The notes under the pieces are model-generated. The model saw only the letters and a program-made list of their open reading frames with translations, was not told the origin of the DNA and ran no database searches. 64,000 bases of DNA from Enterobacter sp. EA-1 (GTDB taxonomy: Bacteria; Pseudomonadota; Gammaproteobacteria; Enterobacterales; Enterobacteriaceae), in NCBI GenBank assembly GCA_002886105.1, contig CP025776.1:2418001-2482000 (forward strand). The letters run 5' to 3'. The position numbers and the translations under genes were made by a program. Shown here piece after piece: positions 33,905 through 46,014 of the stretch. The first letter of the stretch is position 1, and every line of letters starts with the position of its first letter.

Positions 33905-36900
33905 ATGACAGAACAAAATAAAGTAACAATTACCGATCTCCACCATCAACTCGATACGCTGATGCTGCGCGACAAGCAGCGCTTCGCCCGTCGGCTCCGA
34001 GGGCAGTAAGAAAGTTAAAAATCCTGAATCTCAACAAGCGCTGTTCCGCGAGATAGCCCGGAGATGGCTGAGGCGGCAGGGGAAAGTCCTGCTGCGCGAA
34101 GCGCGCCCGGCTATCGACTATCCGGACAATTTACCGGTCAGCCAGAAGAAACAGACCATCCTTGAGGCGGTGCGTGACCACCCGGTGGTGATTGTCGCCG
34201 GGGAAACCGGTTCCGGTAAAACCACGCAGTTGCCGAAAATTTGTATGGAGCTGGGGCGTGGTATTAAGGGCCTGATTGGCCATACGCAGCCGCGCCGTCT
34301 GGCGGCGCGCACCGTCGCGAACCGTATTGCCGAAGAGCTGAAAACCGAACCGGGCGGTTGCATCGGCTATAAAGTCCGCTTTAGCGATCACGTCAGCGAT
34401 AACACCATGGTCAAGCTGATGACCGACGGGATTCTGCTGGCGGAAATCCAGCAGGATCGCCTGCTAATGCAGTACGACACCATCATTATCGATGAAGCGC
34501 ACGAACGTAGCCTGAATATCGACTTCCTGCTGGGTTACCTGCGTGAACTGTTGCCACGCCGCCCCGATCTGAAAGTTATCATCACGTCGGCGACCATCGA
34601 TCCGGAGCGCTTTTCACGCCACTTCAATAATGCGCCCATCATTGAAGTGTCCGGTCGCACCTATCCGGTCGAAGTCCGTTACCGCCCGATTGTTGGAAGA
34701 AGCGGATGACACGGAACGCGATCAGTTACAGGCAATTTTGACGCGGTTGATGAATTGGGGCGCGAAAGCGCGGGCGACATTCTGATTTTCATGAGCGGTG
34801 AACGTGAAATCCGCGATACCGCCGATGCACTCAGTAAGCGTGATTTGCGCCATACCGAGATCCTCCCGCTCTACGCGCGGTTGTCCAACAGCGAACAGAA
34901 CCAGGTCTTCCAGCCGCACAGCGGTCGACGCATTAATGCTGGCGACCAACGTGGCGGAAACATCGCTCACCGTGCCGGGGATTAAATATGTGATCGATCC
35001 CGGAACGGCGCGTATCAGCCGTTACAGCTACCGCACCAAAGTGCAGCGCCTGCCCATCGAGCCGGTGTCGCAGGCCTCTGCCAATCAGCGTAAAGGCCGT
35101 TGCGGGCGTGTATCGGAAGGGATCTGTATTCGTCTCTATTCCGAAGACGATTTCCTGTCGCGCCCGGCGTTCACCGACCCGGAAATTCTGCGCACCAACT
35201 GGCTTCAGTCATTTTGCAGATGACCGCGCTGGGGCTGGGCGACATCGCTGCATTCCCGTTTGTGGAAGCGCCGGACAAACGCAATATCCGAGGACGGGGT
35301 TCGCCTGCTGGAAGAGCTGGGCGCCATCACCACAGACGAGCAGCAGGTGGCCTATAAACTGACGCCGATGGGGCGGCAGTTGTCGCAGTTGCCGGTGGAT
35401 CCGCGGCTGGCGCGCATGGTGCTGGAGGCGCAAAAACACGGTTGCGTGCGTGAGGCCATGATCATTACCTCTGCGCTGTCGATTCAGGATCCGCGCGAGC
35501 GCCCGCTGGACAAAAAAGCAGGCGTCGGATGAGAAACACCAGCGCTTCCACGATAAAGAGTCCGATTTCCTCGCGTTTGTGAATTTGTGGAACTACCTCG
35601 GCGAGCAGCAAAAAGCGCTTTCCTCGAATCAGTTCCGCCGCCAGTGCCGGGTTGATTACCTTAACTACCTGCGCGTGCGCGAATGGCAGGATATCTATAC
35701 CCAACTGCGCCGTGGTGAAAGAACTGGGGATACCGGTGAACAGCGAACCGGCGGAGTACCGTGAAATCCATATCGCCTTGTTGACCGGTTTGCTGTCGCA
35801 CATTGGTATGAAAGATGCCGACAAGCAGGAGTTCACCGGTGCGCGTAATGCGCGTTTTTCTATCTTCCCCGGCTCCGGATTATTTAAAAAACCGCCAAAA
35901 TGGACGATGGTCGCCGAGCTAGTGGAAACCAGCCGTCTATGGGGGCGCATTGCCGCGCGAATCGATCCGGAATGGGTTGAACCGCTGGCGCAGCATCTTA
36001 TCAAGCGCACCTACAGTGAACCGCACTGGGAGCGGGCGCAGGGCGCGGTGATGGCCACGGAGAAAGTGACGGTCTACGGTTTGCCCATTGTCGCTGCGCG
36101 CAAGGTCAACTACAGCCAGATCGATGCAGCGCTGTGCCGCGAGTTGTTTATCCGCCACGCGCTGGTTGAAGGCGACTGGCAAACCCGCCATGCGTTCTTC
36201 CGCGACAACCTGAAACTGCGTGCAGAAGTGGAAGAGCTGGAGCACAAATCCCGCCGCCGCGACATTCTGGTGGACGACGAAACGCTGTTTGAGTTTTACG
36301 ATCAGCGCATCAGCCATGAGGTGATTTCCGCCCGTCATTTTGACAGTTGGTGGAAAAGGCCAGCCGCGAGACGCCGGACCTGCTCAACTTTGAGAAGAGC
36401 ATGCTGATCAAAGAGGGGGCGGAGAGCGTCAGCAAGCTGGATTACCCCAACTTCTGGCATCAGGGTAACCTGAAACTGCGCCTCAGTTACCAGTTTGAAC
36501 CGGGTACGGATGCCGACGGTGTGACGGTGCATATTCCCTTGCCGCTGCTCAACCCGAGGGTGGAAGAGAGCGGGTTTGAATGGCAGATCCCCCGGTTTGC
36601 GTCGTGAACTGGTGATTGCGCTGATCAAATCGTTACCGAAGCCGACGCGACGCAATTTTGTCCCGGCGCCAAACTACGCCGAGGCGTTTCTGGGGCAGGT
36701 CACACCGCTGGAACTGCCGTTGCTGGATGCGCTGGAACGTGAACTGCGCCGTATGACCGGTGTGACCATTGATCGCGACGACTGGCACTGGGATCAGGTG
36801 CCTGAGCACCTGAAAATCGCATTCCGCGTGGTGGATGACAAAAACAAAAAGCTGCTTGAAGGGCGTTCGCTGGCTGAACTGAAAGAGAGCCTGAAAGGCA

Positions 36901-37812
36901 AAGTGCAGGAGACGCTCTCCGCCGTTGCCGATGACGGCATCGAACAGAGCGGGTTACATATCTGGAGTTTTGGCACGCTGGCGGAAAGCTACGAGCAGAA
37001 GCGCGGCAACTATAAGGTCAAAGCCCCGGCCTGCACTGGTGGACGAGCGCGACAGTGTGGCGATCAAGCTGTTTGATAACCCGCAGGAGCAGCAACAGGC
37101 GATGTGGCGCGGTATCCGCCGTTTGCTGCTGCTGAACATTCCTTCGCCGATTAAGTATCTGCACGAAAAACTGCCTAACAAAGCCAAACTGGGGCTCTAC
37201 TTTAACCCGTACGGCAAAGTGCTGGATCTGATTGATGACTGTATCTCCTGCGGCGTGGATAAGCTGATTGACGACGCGGGCGGCCCGGTGTGGACGGAGG
37301 AGAACTTCGCCGCGCTGCATGAGAAGGTTCGTGCAGAGCTGAATGACACGGTGGTGGAGATAGCCAAACAGGTCGAGCAGATCCTGACGACGGTCTTTAA
37401 CATCAATAAACGGCTGAAAGGGCGCGTGGACATGACCATGGCGCTGGGGCTGTCCGACATCAAAGCGCAGATGAGCGGGCTGGTGTACCGCGGATTTGTC
37501 ACCGGGAATGGTTTCCGCCGCACGGGTGATACGCTGCGTTATTTGCAGGCGATTGAGAAACGGCTGGAGAAACTGGCGATTGATCCGCACCGCGATCGCG
37601 CGCGCAGATGTTGAAAGTCGAGCAGACACAGCAGGCATGGCAGCAGTGGCTGAATAAGCTCCCGCCAGCGCGTCGCGAAGAGGAAGAGGTCAAAGCGATC
37701 CGTTGGATGATCGAAGAGCTGCGCGTCAGCTATTTTGCGCAGCAACTCGGTACGCCGTACCCCATCTCCGATAAGCGTATTTTGCAGGCGATGGAGCCAA
37801 ATCAGCGGGTAA
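33905..37812 (+). CDS. hrpA: HrpA, DEAH-box RNA helicase
   Basis: HrpA is a 1300-residue ATP-dependent RNA helicase involved in mRNA processing and in resolving stalled or collided ribosomes in E. coli. Motifs are Walker [56 protein letters not shown] (DEAH) and [20 protein letters not shown]. The long C-terminal half reads [20 protein letters not shown] and [20 protein letters not shown]. After correction it ends QAMEQISG. At least 12 indels occur, many at expected CCWGG sites: 35199 (CCAACTGG), 36553 (CCCGAGGG), 36590 (CCCCCGG) and 37025 (CCCCGG). Confidence 0.95.
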
Positions 37813-37870
37813 CGACGCTCAGCTTTCCCTCGGCCGGATGCGGTGTCAGCCGCTATCCGGCATTGTCCTT

Positions 37871-38534
37871 TCAGGCGTTTACCCACGCCGGTGGTAAAGC
37901 CATCCCAGCCTTTGACGCCCACCGTTTGCATGGCGGTGGCCGTCAGCCGCGGTTCTGCGCCCATCATCCTCAATAAAGGTACGTACGCCCTGTACGCTGG
38001 CATCGGTGGTCATCGGGTTAGTGACTTCACCGTTGCGCACCACATTATCGCCAATAATCAGGCGTACCCGGGCGCGCATAGTGCAGCGCCCATTTCAGGT
38101 AATTCGGGTTATTGGGTTTATCCGCATCGATAAACACCAGATCGAATGGCGGGCGGTCGCCGAGATTTTCCAGCGTATGCAATGCCGGGCCTTCCGCGAC
38201 GGTGACCCGGTCCGTCACACCGGCGAAATGCAGGTTTTCCCGGGCGATGGCGGCATGTAACGGATCGGCTTCCAGCGTTAACAGTTCGCCGCCAACGGGC
38301 AATTCTCGCGCCATCCACAACGTGCTGTAACCGCCCAGCGTGCCAATTTCCGAGGATGCGTTTTGCCCGCACCATGCGCACAAACAACGCCAGTAGCTGC
38401 CCCTGCACAGGCGAAACATCGATGCCGGGGAGCCCGGCGCGCTGGTTGTTCGCCAGCACCTGCGCCAGAACCTCATCTTCGGCAATCAACTGTTTTTCTA
38501 AGTACTCATCAACCATGGACCACTTTTGCTGCAT
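37871..38534 (-). CDS. SAM-dependent O-methyltransferase (family 3)
   Basis: This is a cation-dependent catechol-type O-methyltransferase of about 221 residues. The start MQQKWSMVDEYLEKQLIAED has an AGAGG site. SAM-binding text is IGTLGGYSTLWMARELPVGG and LLTLEADPLHAAIARENLHF; the metal-site region is FDLVFIDADKPNNPNYLKWA; after that comes LIIGDNVVRNGEVTN. One correction gives the normal end GWDGFTTGVVNA. Indels lie near 38355, 38070, 37960 and 37885. It is the last gene of a four-gene operon whose other genes encode a drug-efflux pump. Confidence 0.85.
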
Positions 38535-38555
38535 AGCATTACCTCTGGTGTTTGA

Positions 38556-39937
38556 TCACTTAATGTAGCCCGGACCACCTCCGCCCAGCGCCCGGTAGAG
38601 ATCTACCTGCGCCAGCAACAGATTATTTTTCACCTGCACGGCATTAAGCTGGGTGGAAAACAGCGTACGCTGCGCGTCCAGTACATCCAGATAGGAGGAA
38701 TAACCGTTGCGATAACGGTTTTGTGCAATCCGCAGTGTCTCCTGCGCGACCTGCTCCTGCCCGGTCAGCTCACCCAACTGCTCGCCAAGACGGGTGATGG
38801 CATCCGAGGGCTGTCGTTCACCTCTTTGAACGCGCTGCGCACGGTTTTTTTCATAGGTGTAAAGCGCCTGATTCCGCTGGGACATCGACACATCTACCTG
38901 CGCATTTAACGCCTGCCGGTTAAGCAATGGCGCCAGAATACTGCCGCCCAGACTCCATAACCGCAGTGGGTTATCGAGCAGACCGGGCAGCGTATCGTCC
39001 TGCATACTGCCGGACGCGGTCAGATTGATCGAGGGCAGTAATTTCGCCTGCGATGACGCCAGCGTTGCGTCGGCGGCAACCAACTGGCGCTGCGCCCGGA
39101 CGATGTCCGGTCGTCGGTTCAGCAGGGTTGACGGTAGCTGCGAAGGCAGGGGTGAGCGGGGTGAGTCCGGCAAACGCGCTGCGTGCAATCGCCCCTGGAT
39201 TACGGCCCAACAACAGGCTCAGCGCATTCTCTTGCTGATGGATTTGATGCTGTAGCACCGGCACCTGCGCCCGCGTTGCCCGCAGTTCTGAATCGGATTG
39301 CATCAACTCCAGTCGTGAAGTATAGCCTGTTTCATACTGACGACGGGCGAGCTGCAAGGCTTCTTCCCGGGCTTTTAGCGTCGCGCGGGTGACGCGAAGT
39401 TGTTCATCCAGCGACAGTAAGGTCAGATAACCCGTTGCCACGTTTGTGGCGACCGTCAGATCCGCGGCGGCGGCGGCCGCTTTTGCGCTTCCAGCGACGC
39501 ATCCGCTGCGCGTGCCGCGCTGCGATTCGCCCCCACAGATCCACCGTGTAACTGGCGGTCAGGTTGCCTTTATACACCGTACTGTGGACAGGCAACCCCG
39601 TGGCGGCCGACTGCGATCGGGCGCGCGTCGCGGAAAGCCCTGCATCCAGCTCAGGGGACAGCGCGCTGTCGGCCGCATAAACCCGCGCCTGATATTCGTT
39701 AACCCGTTCGCGGGCAATCAACACATCGCTGTTATAGCGCAGCGCCTGATCGACAAACTGATTAAGCTGCGTGTCGTGAAACTGACGCCACCAGACGCGG
39801 TCTGTTTTGCTGAGCGGGCCAGCGTCGCTGCGCCATGCCGCAGGAATGTGCAGTGTCGGCTGCGCCTGTTCGATCTGTGCGGACTGGCAGCCGCTAAGCG
39901 TCACGGTCAGCGCAACAAGGGCGCTGCGCAGCCTCAT
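38556..39937 (-). CDS. Outer-membrane efflux lipoprotein (OprM/NodT family)
   Basis: This is the TolC-like channel of a tripartite pump. The start MRLRSALVALTVTLSGCQSA is a lipoprotein signal with the lipid Cys at about residue 17. Matched blocks are ALRYNSDVLIARERVNEYQA, LTASYTVDLWGRI, ARRQYETGYTSRLELMQSDS, RRPDIVRAQRQLVAADATLA and AQNRYRNGYSSYLDVLDAQR. The two copies of the R-Y/x-x-G-Y repeat are typical of the family. The end is YRALGGGGPGYIK. Corrected length is about 460 aa. Indels lie near 39480, 39130 and 38815. Confidence 0.88.
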
Positions 39938-41020
39938 TTCTGCGTCTCCGGGTATCAATATGCACCTGTACCGACATGCCGGGCGCAGGCGCGCCAGCGT
40001 TTCCGGTTTTGCGTCAACGGCAATGCGTACCGGAATGCGCTGGGCGATCTTGACGAAATTGCCGGTGGCGTTGTCCGGGCTGACCGCGCTGAATTCGACG
40101 CCGGTTGCCGGAGAGATGCTTTCCACGTGCCCCTGCCGGTCTCGTCATCCAGCGCATCAACGGTGAAATGCACGGGCTGGCCGATCTGCACGTTCGCCAA
40201 CTGTGTCTCTTTCAGATTGGCAATCACCCAGCGCTGCGCCGGAACCAACGACGTTAAATGCGTCCCCGCGCTGACATAAGCGCCTAAACGGACACTGATC
40301 TGCCCGAGTTGCCCGTCGCGCGGGGGCAACAATGCGCGTGTTTTGCAAATCTATTTGCGCCAGCTCCAGCGCCGCATTGGCATTTTCGACGTCTGCCTGC
40401 AACGAGGCGCGGTTAATAATGGTGGTTTGCAAATCCTCGGCGGGACATCTCCAGCGTGGCCTGCGCCTGAGCGATAGTGGCAGTGTTTTGCGCGGCGGTC
40501 GCCAGTGCCGCATCGCGTTCGCGAATCGACAGCGAACCGTCTGCCGTGAGTTCTTTCACACGCTTAAGGTCTGCCTGCGATTTCAAATCCTGCGCTTTCG
40601 CGCTGGCTAACGCCGCTTCATTGCGTGCTATCACCGCCACCGGGCGCTTTTTTCGTTGCTGGAGATTGTTTTCCAGCGCCGCGGTTTTCATCGCCAGCGT
40701 CGCCTGCGCACACCGTGGTGAACGCGCTGGCGGTAGATGCGGTCGTCGATCTGCATAATCAGATCGCCTTTTTCACGTTAGCAAAATCCTGTACCGGGAC
40801 GTCCGTGATATAGCCGTTCACCTGTGGGCTGATAAAGGTGGTCTGCCCGCGCACATAGGCGTTATCCGTAAACTGTGAATGGCGGGTAAAAGGGGGCAGT
40901 TGCCACGCGTAGAGGATCACCAGTACGCCGACCAGCCTATCGCGGCGGCGGCAAAATGGAGACCACGCGCAAATTACTGCGGGTATTTGCCTGCGCTTTG
41001 GCGGCATCCTGCTGACTCAT
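39894..41020 (-). CDS. Membrane-fusion protein (EmrA/HlyD family)
   Basis: This is the periplasmic adaptor linking the MFS pump to the outer-membrane channel. The start MSQQDAAKAQANTRSNLRVV leads to a membrane anchor (GLVGVLVILYAWQLPPF). HlyD blocks are FTDNAYVRGQTTFISPQVNG and YITDVPVQDFANVKKGD; a coiled-coil hairpin carries AALASAKAQDLKSQADLKRV. The barrel domain has AGTHLTSLVPAQRWVIANLK and ETQLANVQIGQPVHFTVDAL. Indels lie near 40960, 40745, 40440, 40325 and 40130. The exact stop is uncertain: the frame reading GMSVQVHIDTR runs 44 bp into the next gene before a TAG. Confidence 0.85.
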
Positions 41021-41045
41021 AAACACTCCGGGAATAATAGCGACA

Positions 41046-42702
41046 TTATTTGGTTCCTGTAGCCCGTCTCAGTGCCAGACGAGCCGTTATACGCAGGCGC
41101 AACAAGCGCCACAAAATCCAGATCAGCGTGGCCGCGGCCACCGAAGCCGTTAGCAGATAAGTATCGTTGTACGCGAGGATATTCGCTTCCAGCGTTGAGA
41201 CGTTTTGCAACTGCGTTACCGCCTGCGTACTTAACAGCGTGCTATCGCCGATCATGCTCTGGTAAAGCTGACTGTAGAGTTGCAGTCGTTCATTGATGAC
41301 CGGGTTTAATGTGGTGAGCTGATCCGCCAGCAGGCTGGAGTGATATTTTTCCCGCCAGGGTTTGAAAGGTGCCTAAAATCGCCGAGCCCAGCAGACCGCC
41401 GATATTCTGGCTCATACCGAACAGCACCGAGAAGCTGACCAGATTGCGCGGCTCCGCAACAACGCCGCCAATGCCTGCCAGCATGGCCGGGGCAATAAAA
41501 ACGCACTGGCGAAGCCGAGCAAAACTGGCTGATCAAAAGCTGATCGGGGCGCGTCAGGCTGGTGGACTGGCTGTCCATCAGTGAGGCAATAATCATCAGT
41601 GCCAGTGAGGTGACAATCGGCCGGTGCCAGACGCTGCGGTTTGATGGTTAAGCAACTGGCGACAATACCGCAAACGATCCCGGCGAGAATCGACCCGAGC
41701 AAGGTGAGTCATTTGATCGTTTTGCAAACCGACATACTGCAACCAGCCAAAACACCGGTGTTCTGTTCCGCCAAAACAATACGGATCAGCAGCATAATCA
41801 GGCCGAGGCGAACAATACTGCCGCTGGAAAGCCAGCGGGTATTGAGTAGGGGGTTGCTGCGGTTATGTTCGAACACCATAGCGCAGACGATCAGGACAAC
41901 GGCCCCGGCGAGCGACCAGCCAATCCACGGCGCTTCAAACCACCAGTCCAGACGCCCCAGCGACAGCACTGCGCAGAGGAGTGCGATACCCGGCGCCAGC
42001 AGGAAAAAGTAATAAAGTCCTTCTTCTCAAACACTTTTCTGCGGTCGCCACCGGCGGCAGTTTCAGCGCGATCACGCAACCGAGTGAAATCAGCGCCAGC
42101 CCCAGTTCAAAAAAGTAGGAGGCCACGCCACTCGTCGAGTTGCAACAGTTCGGTGGAGAAAAGACGCGCGACCGGGATCGCCAGTGTGGAACCGGTGATG
42201 CCGATGGTCAGCGCTTTTAACCGGTGTTTCGCGGGCCGGGGCACGGATCTGGTAATAGATGCCTAATGAGCTGAGCGCCGCCGCCACCATGCCATGTGCG
42301 CCGCGAACAATCAGCGCAGAACTCAGATCGTTAACGAACAGATGGAAAAACGTCACCAGTACGTACAGCACCAGAAACCCTTCGGTAAAGGCGCGCAACC
42401 CGTACTGCTGGCGAAACTTGACCAACAGCAGGTTAATGGAGACGTTGGTCATCACGTACACGGCGGGTAACCATGCAATCTCGGTAGACCGGTGGCGGCA
42501 AAGGTGCCTTGCAGGTTTTGCAGGTTCGCCGTGACCATGGCATTGCCCAGCGCGCCGGTCATGCAGACCAGCAGGCCCACAATGCCGTAGGCGATACGCC
42601 GTGGCGTACTGTGAAACGGTGTGGAGGGCGAACCCAGCAGCACCGGTTTTCATGGGGCGCCCATTCACGCGGTGCGTACGGATCGCGTTTCGGTAAACGC
42701 AT
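41046..42702 (-). CDS. MFS drug:H+ antiporter (DHA2/EmrB-QacA family, 14 helices)
   Basis: The inner-membrane pump reads MRLPKRDPYAPREWAPHE, then IAYGIVGLLVCMTGALGNAM, a first helix with the family pattern LGNAMVTANLQNLQGTF, STEIAWLPAVYVMTNVSINL and ALIVRGAHGMVAAALSSLGI, ending RLALRRATGTK. The size (about 551 aa) and hydrophobic profile fit DHA2 exporters. A GAGGAGA site precedes the start. Indels lie near 42655, 42490, 42240, 42130, 42025, 41700, 41490 and 41345. It is the first gene of the operon. Confidence 0.87.
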
Positions 42703-42868
42703 CAGGTCTCCTCAACCTTGCGTAACAGCAATAGATGTTGTCAGTGTAAATAGTTAGGACGCTAATGATTCTACGTGCGCTGGTAAACAGAATGCAAGTG
42801 CATAAGAACATGATAGATTACGCACAGTAAGCAATCTGCTTAAGTGATAAGAAATAAGCCCATATAAG

Positions 42869-42881
42869 GTGACAGTGTCAC
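42869..42881. promoter_or_regulatory. Short perfect palindrome overlapping the GNAT leader
   Basis: GTGACA-G-TGTCAC lies directly before the ATG of the acetyltransferase gene and overlaps its ribosome site (AAGG). It could be an operator or simply a small hairpin affecting translation. Confidence 0.4.
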
Positions 42882-42882
42882 A

Positions 42883-43378
42883 ATGAACCGTATCACTATT
42901 ACTGTAACGACACCTTCCGATCCGGCATGCCTGCAACTGCAGGATGCGCTTTCTGACTATCTTCAGGCGTTAACCGGCAGTAGCGGCAGAGCATCTTTTG
43001 ATCCTCGGCGTGGGGGAAAATGACTTTTCCTGCTGGCGCAAGACGAAAACCAGCACGCTGTAGGTTGTGTGGCGGTGCGTAGCGTGTCCGACACGGTGGG
43101 CGAAATAAAGCGCATGTATGCCCGACCGGGTACGCGCGGGGTTGGCGCACAACTGCTGCATGCGCTGGAAGCCAAAGCGCTGGCGCGAGGGATATTGCAG
43201 CCTGTGGCTGGAAACCCGCAGAATTAATCAACGGGCGCTCGACTTTTATCTGTGTAATGGTTACCGCATTCGCGAAAATTACGGGCGTTATGTCGGTAAT
43301 CCGCAAGCCGTCTGCTTTGAAAAACGCTGGTGCCGCCAGCCGAAGCGGACGGCAAGTAAATCACACAGGGATGTTTGA
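42883..43378 (+). CDS. GNAT-family N-acetyltransferase
   Basis: The sequence runs MNRITITVTTPSDPACLQLQ, DALSDYLQALTGSSGRASFD and, after corrections near 43010 and 43195, NQHAVGCVAVRSVSDTVGEI, KRMYARPGTRGVGAQLLHAL. The acetyl-CoA loop is RPGTRGVGAQLL and the C-terminal QRALDFYLCNGYRIRENYGR is typical of GNAT enzymes. Length is about 165 aa. The substrate is unknown. It is divergent from the efflux operon. Confidence 0.85.
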
Positions 43379-43548
43379 ACAATCCGATAGCCCCAACTGC
43401 AATCTCGGTGATTTTGGGTTGTTGGTGCTTATTTTAATTTTGTTACAGAAACTTACGTGAACGACCACGAACAGGATTCGGAGTGATCCGCTATTCAGCT
43501 CGCGCCAGCGCGTTAGGCTGTAAAAGATTAGCGAAGGAGGTTTAGCTC

Positions 43549-44345
43549 ATGTTGACAACGTTTCCCGCTTTGCCTGAACAGACGCTGGCGGCTGCCAATG
43601 CGTTGGGCGCGTGGCTGGCGCAGAATGATTTTGTCGGCAAGCCGACGCCGGTGCGGGCGGATGTGGTGATCCTCGCGGGCAACGCCGTGATTCCGACCAT
43701 CGATGCCGCCTGTGCACTGGCGGCGGCGCGGACACCACTGCTCATCAGCGGCGGCATTGGTCACTCAACGACGTTTCTCTATTCCGCCATTGCCCGCCAC
43801 CCACGCTATAACGTACTGCGTACGACCGGGCGCAGCGAGGCGGCGATTATTGCGGACATCGCCCGGCAGTTTTGGCAACTGGATAACAAACAGATCCTGG
43901 TGGAAGAAAAATCCGCCAACTGTGGTGAAAACGCGCGGTTCAGCGTGGATATGCTGATCAGCCGGGGGATGACGCCAAAGACGGCGATGGTGGTGCAAGA
44001 TCCGACCATGCAACGTCGCACCATGGCGACTTTTGCCCGCGTTAGCCAGCAGTGCGCCGACGCGCCACACTGGCTGAGCTGGCCCGGTTTTACACCGCTA
44101 CTGGTCAACACGGCTGAGGGTCTGACTTTCCAGCCGCGCCAGAGAGGCTTATGGTCGGTGGAACGTTATCTGTCCCTGATTCTCGGTGAAGTTCCGCGTC
44201 TGCGTGATGATGCTAATGGCTACGGGGCCAACCGGGCGTGATTTCCCCGGTGCATGTTGATTTTCCTCAGCATATTGAAGATGCGTGGCAGGTGCTGCTG
44301 GCCGATCGTACGCTGGCTGATAGCTTATCGAACCGTTCGCTCTAA
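43549..44345 (+). CDS. ydcF: YdcF, DUF218 SAM-binding protein
   Basis: YdcF is an ElyC/SanA/YdcF-family protein that binds S-adenosylmethionine in E. coli; its role is unknown. Text includes VVILAGNAVIPTIDAACALA, LLISGGIGHSTTFLYSAIAR, EEKSANCGENARFSVDMLI and VVQDPTMQRRTMATF. The ATG has a strong AAGGAGG site. Two indels near 44225 and 44250 hide the C-terminus, which continues VHVDFPQHIEDAWQVLLADR and ends DSLSNRSL. Corrected length is about 265 aa. Placement before aldA is as in E. coli. Confidence 0.93.
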
Positions 44346-44350
44346 GCCTG

Positions 44351-44386
44351 ATGCCCGTTTGCGCAGCCCTTGTCGCAAACGGGCAT
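44351..44386. terminator. Strong hairpin after ydcF
   Basis: ATGCCCGTTTGCG and CGCAAACGGGCAT form a perfect 13-pair stem six bases after the ydcF stop. A T-run is lacking, but position and strength suggest a terminator. Confidence 0.65.
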
Positions 44387-44431
44387 TCCTGTCCTGCCAA
44401 TGTAATTTTTTGTTTCTTTTCGTTGTTCTTT

Positions 44432-44447
44432 TATGAGTTCTCTCACA
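44432..44447 (+). promoter_or_regulatory. Candidate CRP site upstream of aldA
   Basis: TATGA-GTTCTC-TCACA matches TGTGA-N6-TCACA except one base. It is about 100 bp before the aldA start. E. coli aldA is known to be activated by CRP, which supports the call. Confidence 0.55.
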
Positions 44448-44542
44448 AAAGTTCGCTTCCTGTCTGGGAAATGCCGTGTACGGATATAGATTTTTAACAG
44501 CGAGTTCACTTGTTAAAAACAATGTCATTACAGGAGCGAGTC

Positions 44543-45978
44543 ATGACAGCACCGGTACAACACCCTATGTTTATCGATGGTCAATTTGTAAGCTGGCAGG
44601 GCGACAAATGGCTGGATGTCGTTAACCCGGCGACGGAAGAGATCCCCGGCGCGCATTCCCGATGGCAGGGCGGAAGACGCCCGCAGGGCGATAGACGCGG
44701 CTGAACGCGCGCAGCCCGCACGGGAAGCGCTTCCCGCCATCGAACGTGCAGGCTGGTTGCGCAAGATTGCCGCCGGCATTCGCGAAAAGTCAGTGAAATC
44801 AGTGCGCTTATCGTTGCGGAAGGCGGAAAAATTCAGCAACTGGCGGAAGTGGAAGTCTCATTCACCGCCGATTACATCGACTATATGGCCGAGTGGGCGC
44901 GGCGCTACGAAGGTGAGATCCTGCAAAGCGATCGTCCCGCGAAAATATCTTTGTTTTCAAACGCCCGCTGGGCGTCACGACCGGCATTCTGCCGTGGAAC
45001 TTCCCGTTCTTTCTGATTGCCCGCAAAATGGCGCCTGCACTGATCACCGGCAATACCATCGTCATTAAACCCAGCGAATTCACGCCGAATAACGCCATCG
45101 CCTTCGCGAAAATCGTTCACGATGTTGGGCTACCGAAAGGCGTTTTTAACTGGTGCTTGGCCGCGGTGAAACCGTCGGCCGAGCTGGCGGGCAACCCGAA
45201 AGTGGCGATGGTCAGTATGACCGGCAGTGTCGGAGCTGGTGAGAAGATCATGGCTGCGGCGGCGAAAAACATCACCAAAGTGTGCCTCGGAACTGGGCGG
45301 CAAAGCCCCGGCGATTGTGATGGACGATGCCGACTGGAACTGGCGGTCAAAGCCATTGTCGATTCCCGCGTTATTAATACCGGACAAGTGTGTAACTGCG
45401 CGGAGCGTGTTTATGTCCAGCGCGGCATTTATGACCGCTTTGTCAATCGCCTTGGCGAAGCCATGAAGGCCGTGCAGTTTGGCGACCCGTCTCCAGCGCA
45501 ATGACATTGCGATGGGGCCGCTTATCAACGCGGCTGCGCTGGAACGCGTGGAACAGAAAGTGGCGCGCGCGGTGTCCGAAGGCGCGCGGGTTGCGCTCGG
45601 CGGCAAACCTGTTGTCGGGAAAGGCTATTTCTACCCGCCAACGCTGCTGCTGGATGTGCGCCGGAGATGGCGATCATGCACGAAGAGACATTTGGCCCGG
45701 TGCTGCCGGTCGTGGCATTTAACACGCTGGATGAAGCACTGGCGATGGCCAACGACAGTGATTATGGTCTGACATCATCGGTCTATACCCGGGATCTGAA
45801 TACGGCGATGAAAGCGGTGCGCGGGCTGAAATTCGGTGAGACCTATATCAACCGCGAAAACTTCGAAGCGATGCAGGGCTTCCATGCTGGCTGGCGCAAG
45901 TCCGGGATTGGCGGAGCGGATGGCCGCCACGGCCTGAACGAATACCTGCAAACCCAGATGGTCTATCTGCAATCCTGA
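44543..45978 (+). CDS. aldA: AldA, lactaldehyde/glycolaldehyde dehydrogenase
   Basis: AldA oxidises L-lactaldehyde and glycolaldehyde with NAD, in fucose, rhamnose and glycol catabolism. The start is MTAPVQHPMFIDGQFVSWQG. Other blocks are GVTTGILPWNFPFFLIARKM, NTIVIKPSEFTPNNAIAFAK, AMVSMTGSVGAGEKIMAAAA, the catalytic Cys in NTGQVCNCAERVYVQRG, and ETFGPVLPVVAFNTLDEALA. It ends NEYLQTQMVYLQS. Corrected length is 479 aa. Indels at expected Dcm sites include 45151 (AACTGG, expected AACCTGG in FNLVLG), 45179 (CCGAG, expected CCAGGAG) and 45332 (GACTGG, expected GACCTGG). Confidence 0.95.
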
Positions 45979-45979
45979 T

Positions 45980-46014
45980 AAACGCCGCCCCTGACGCGTG
46001 CGGGGGCGCGTTTC
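45980..46014 (+). terminator. Hairpin after aldA
   Basis: AACGCCGCCCC and GGGGGCGCGTT form a strong imperfect stem two bases after the aldA stop, followed by TTCAC. Confidence 0.55.
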
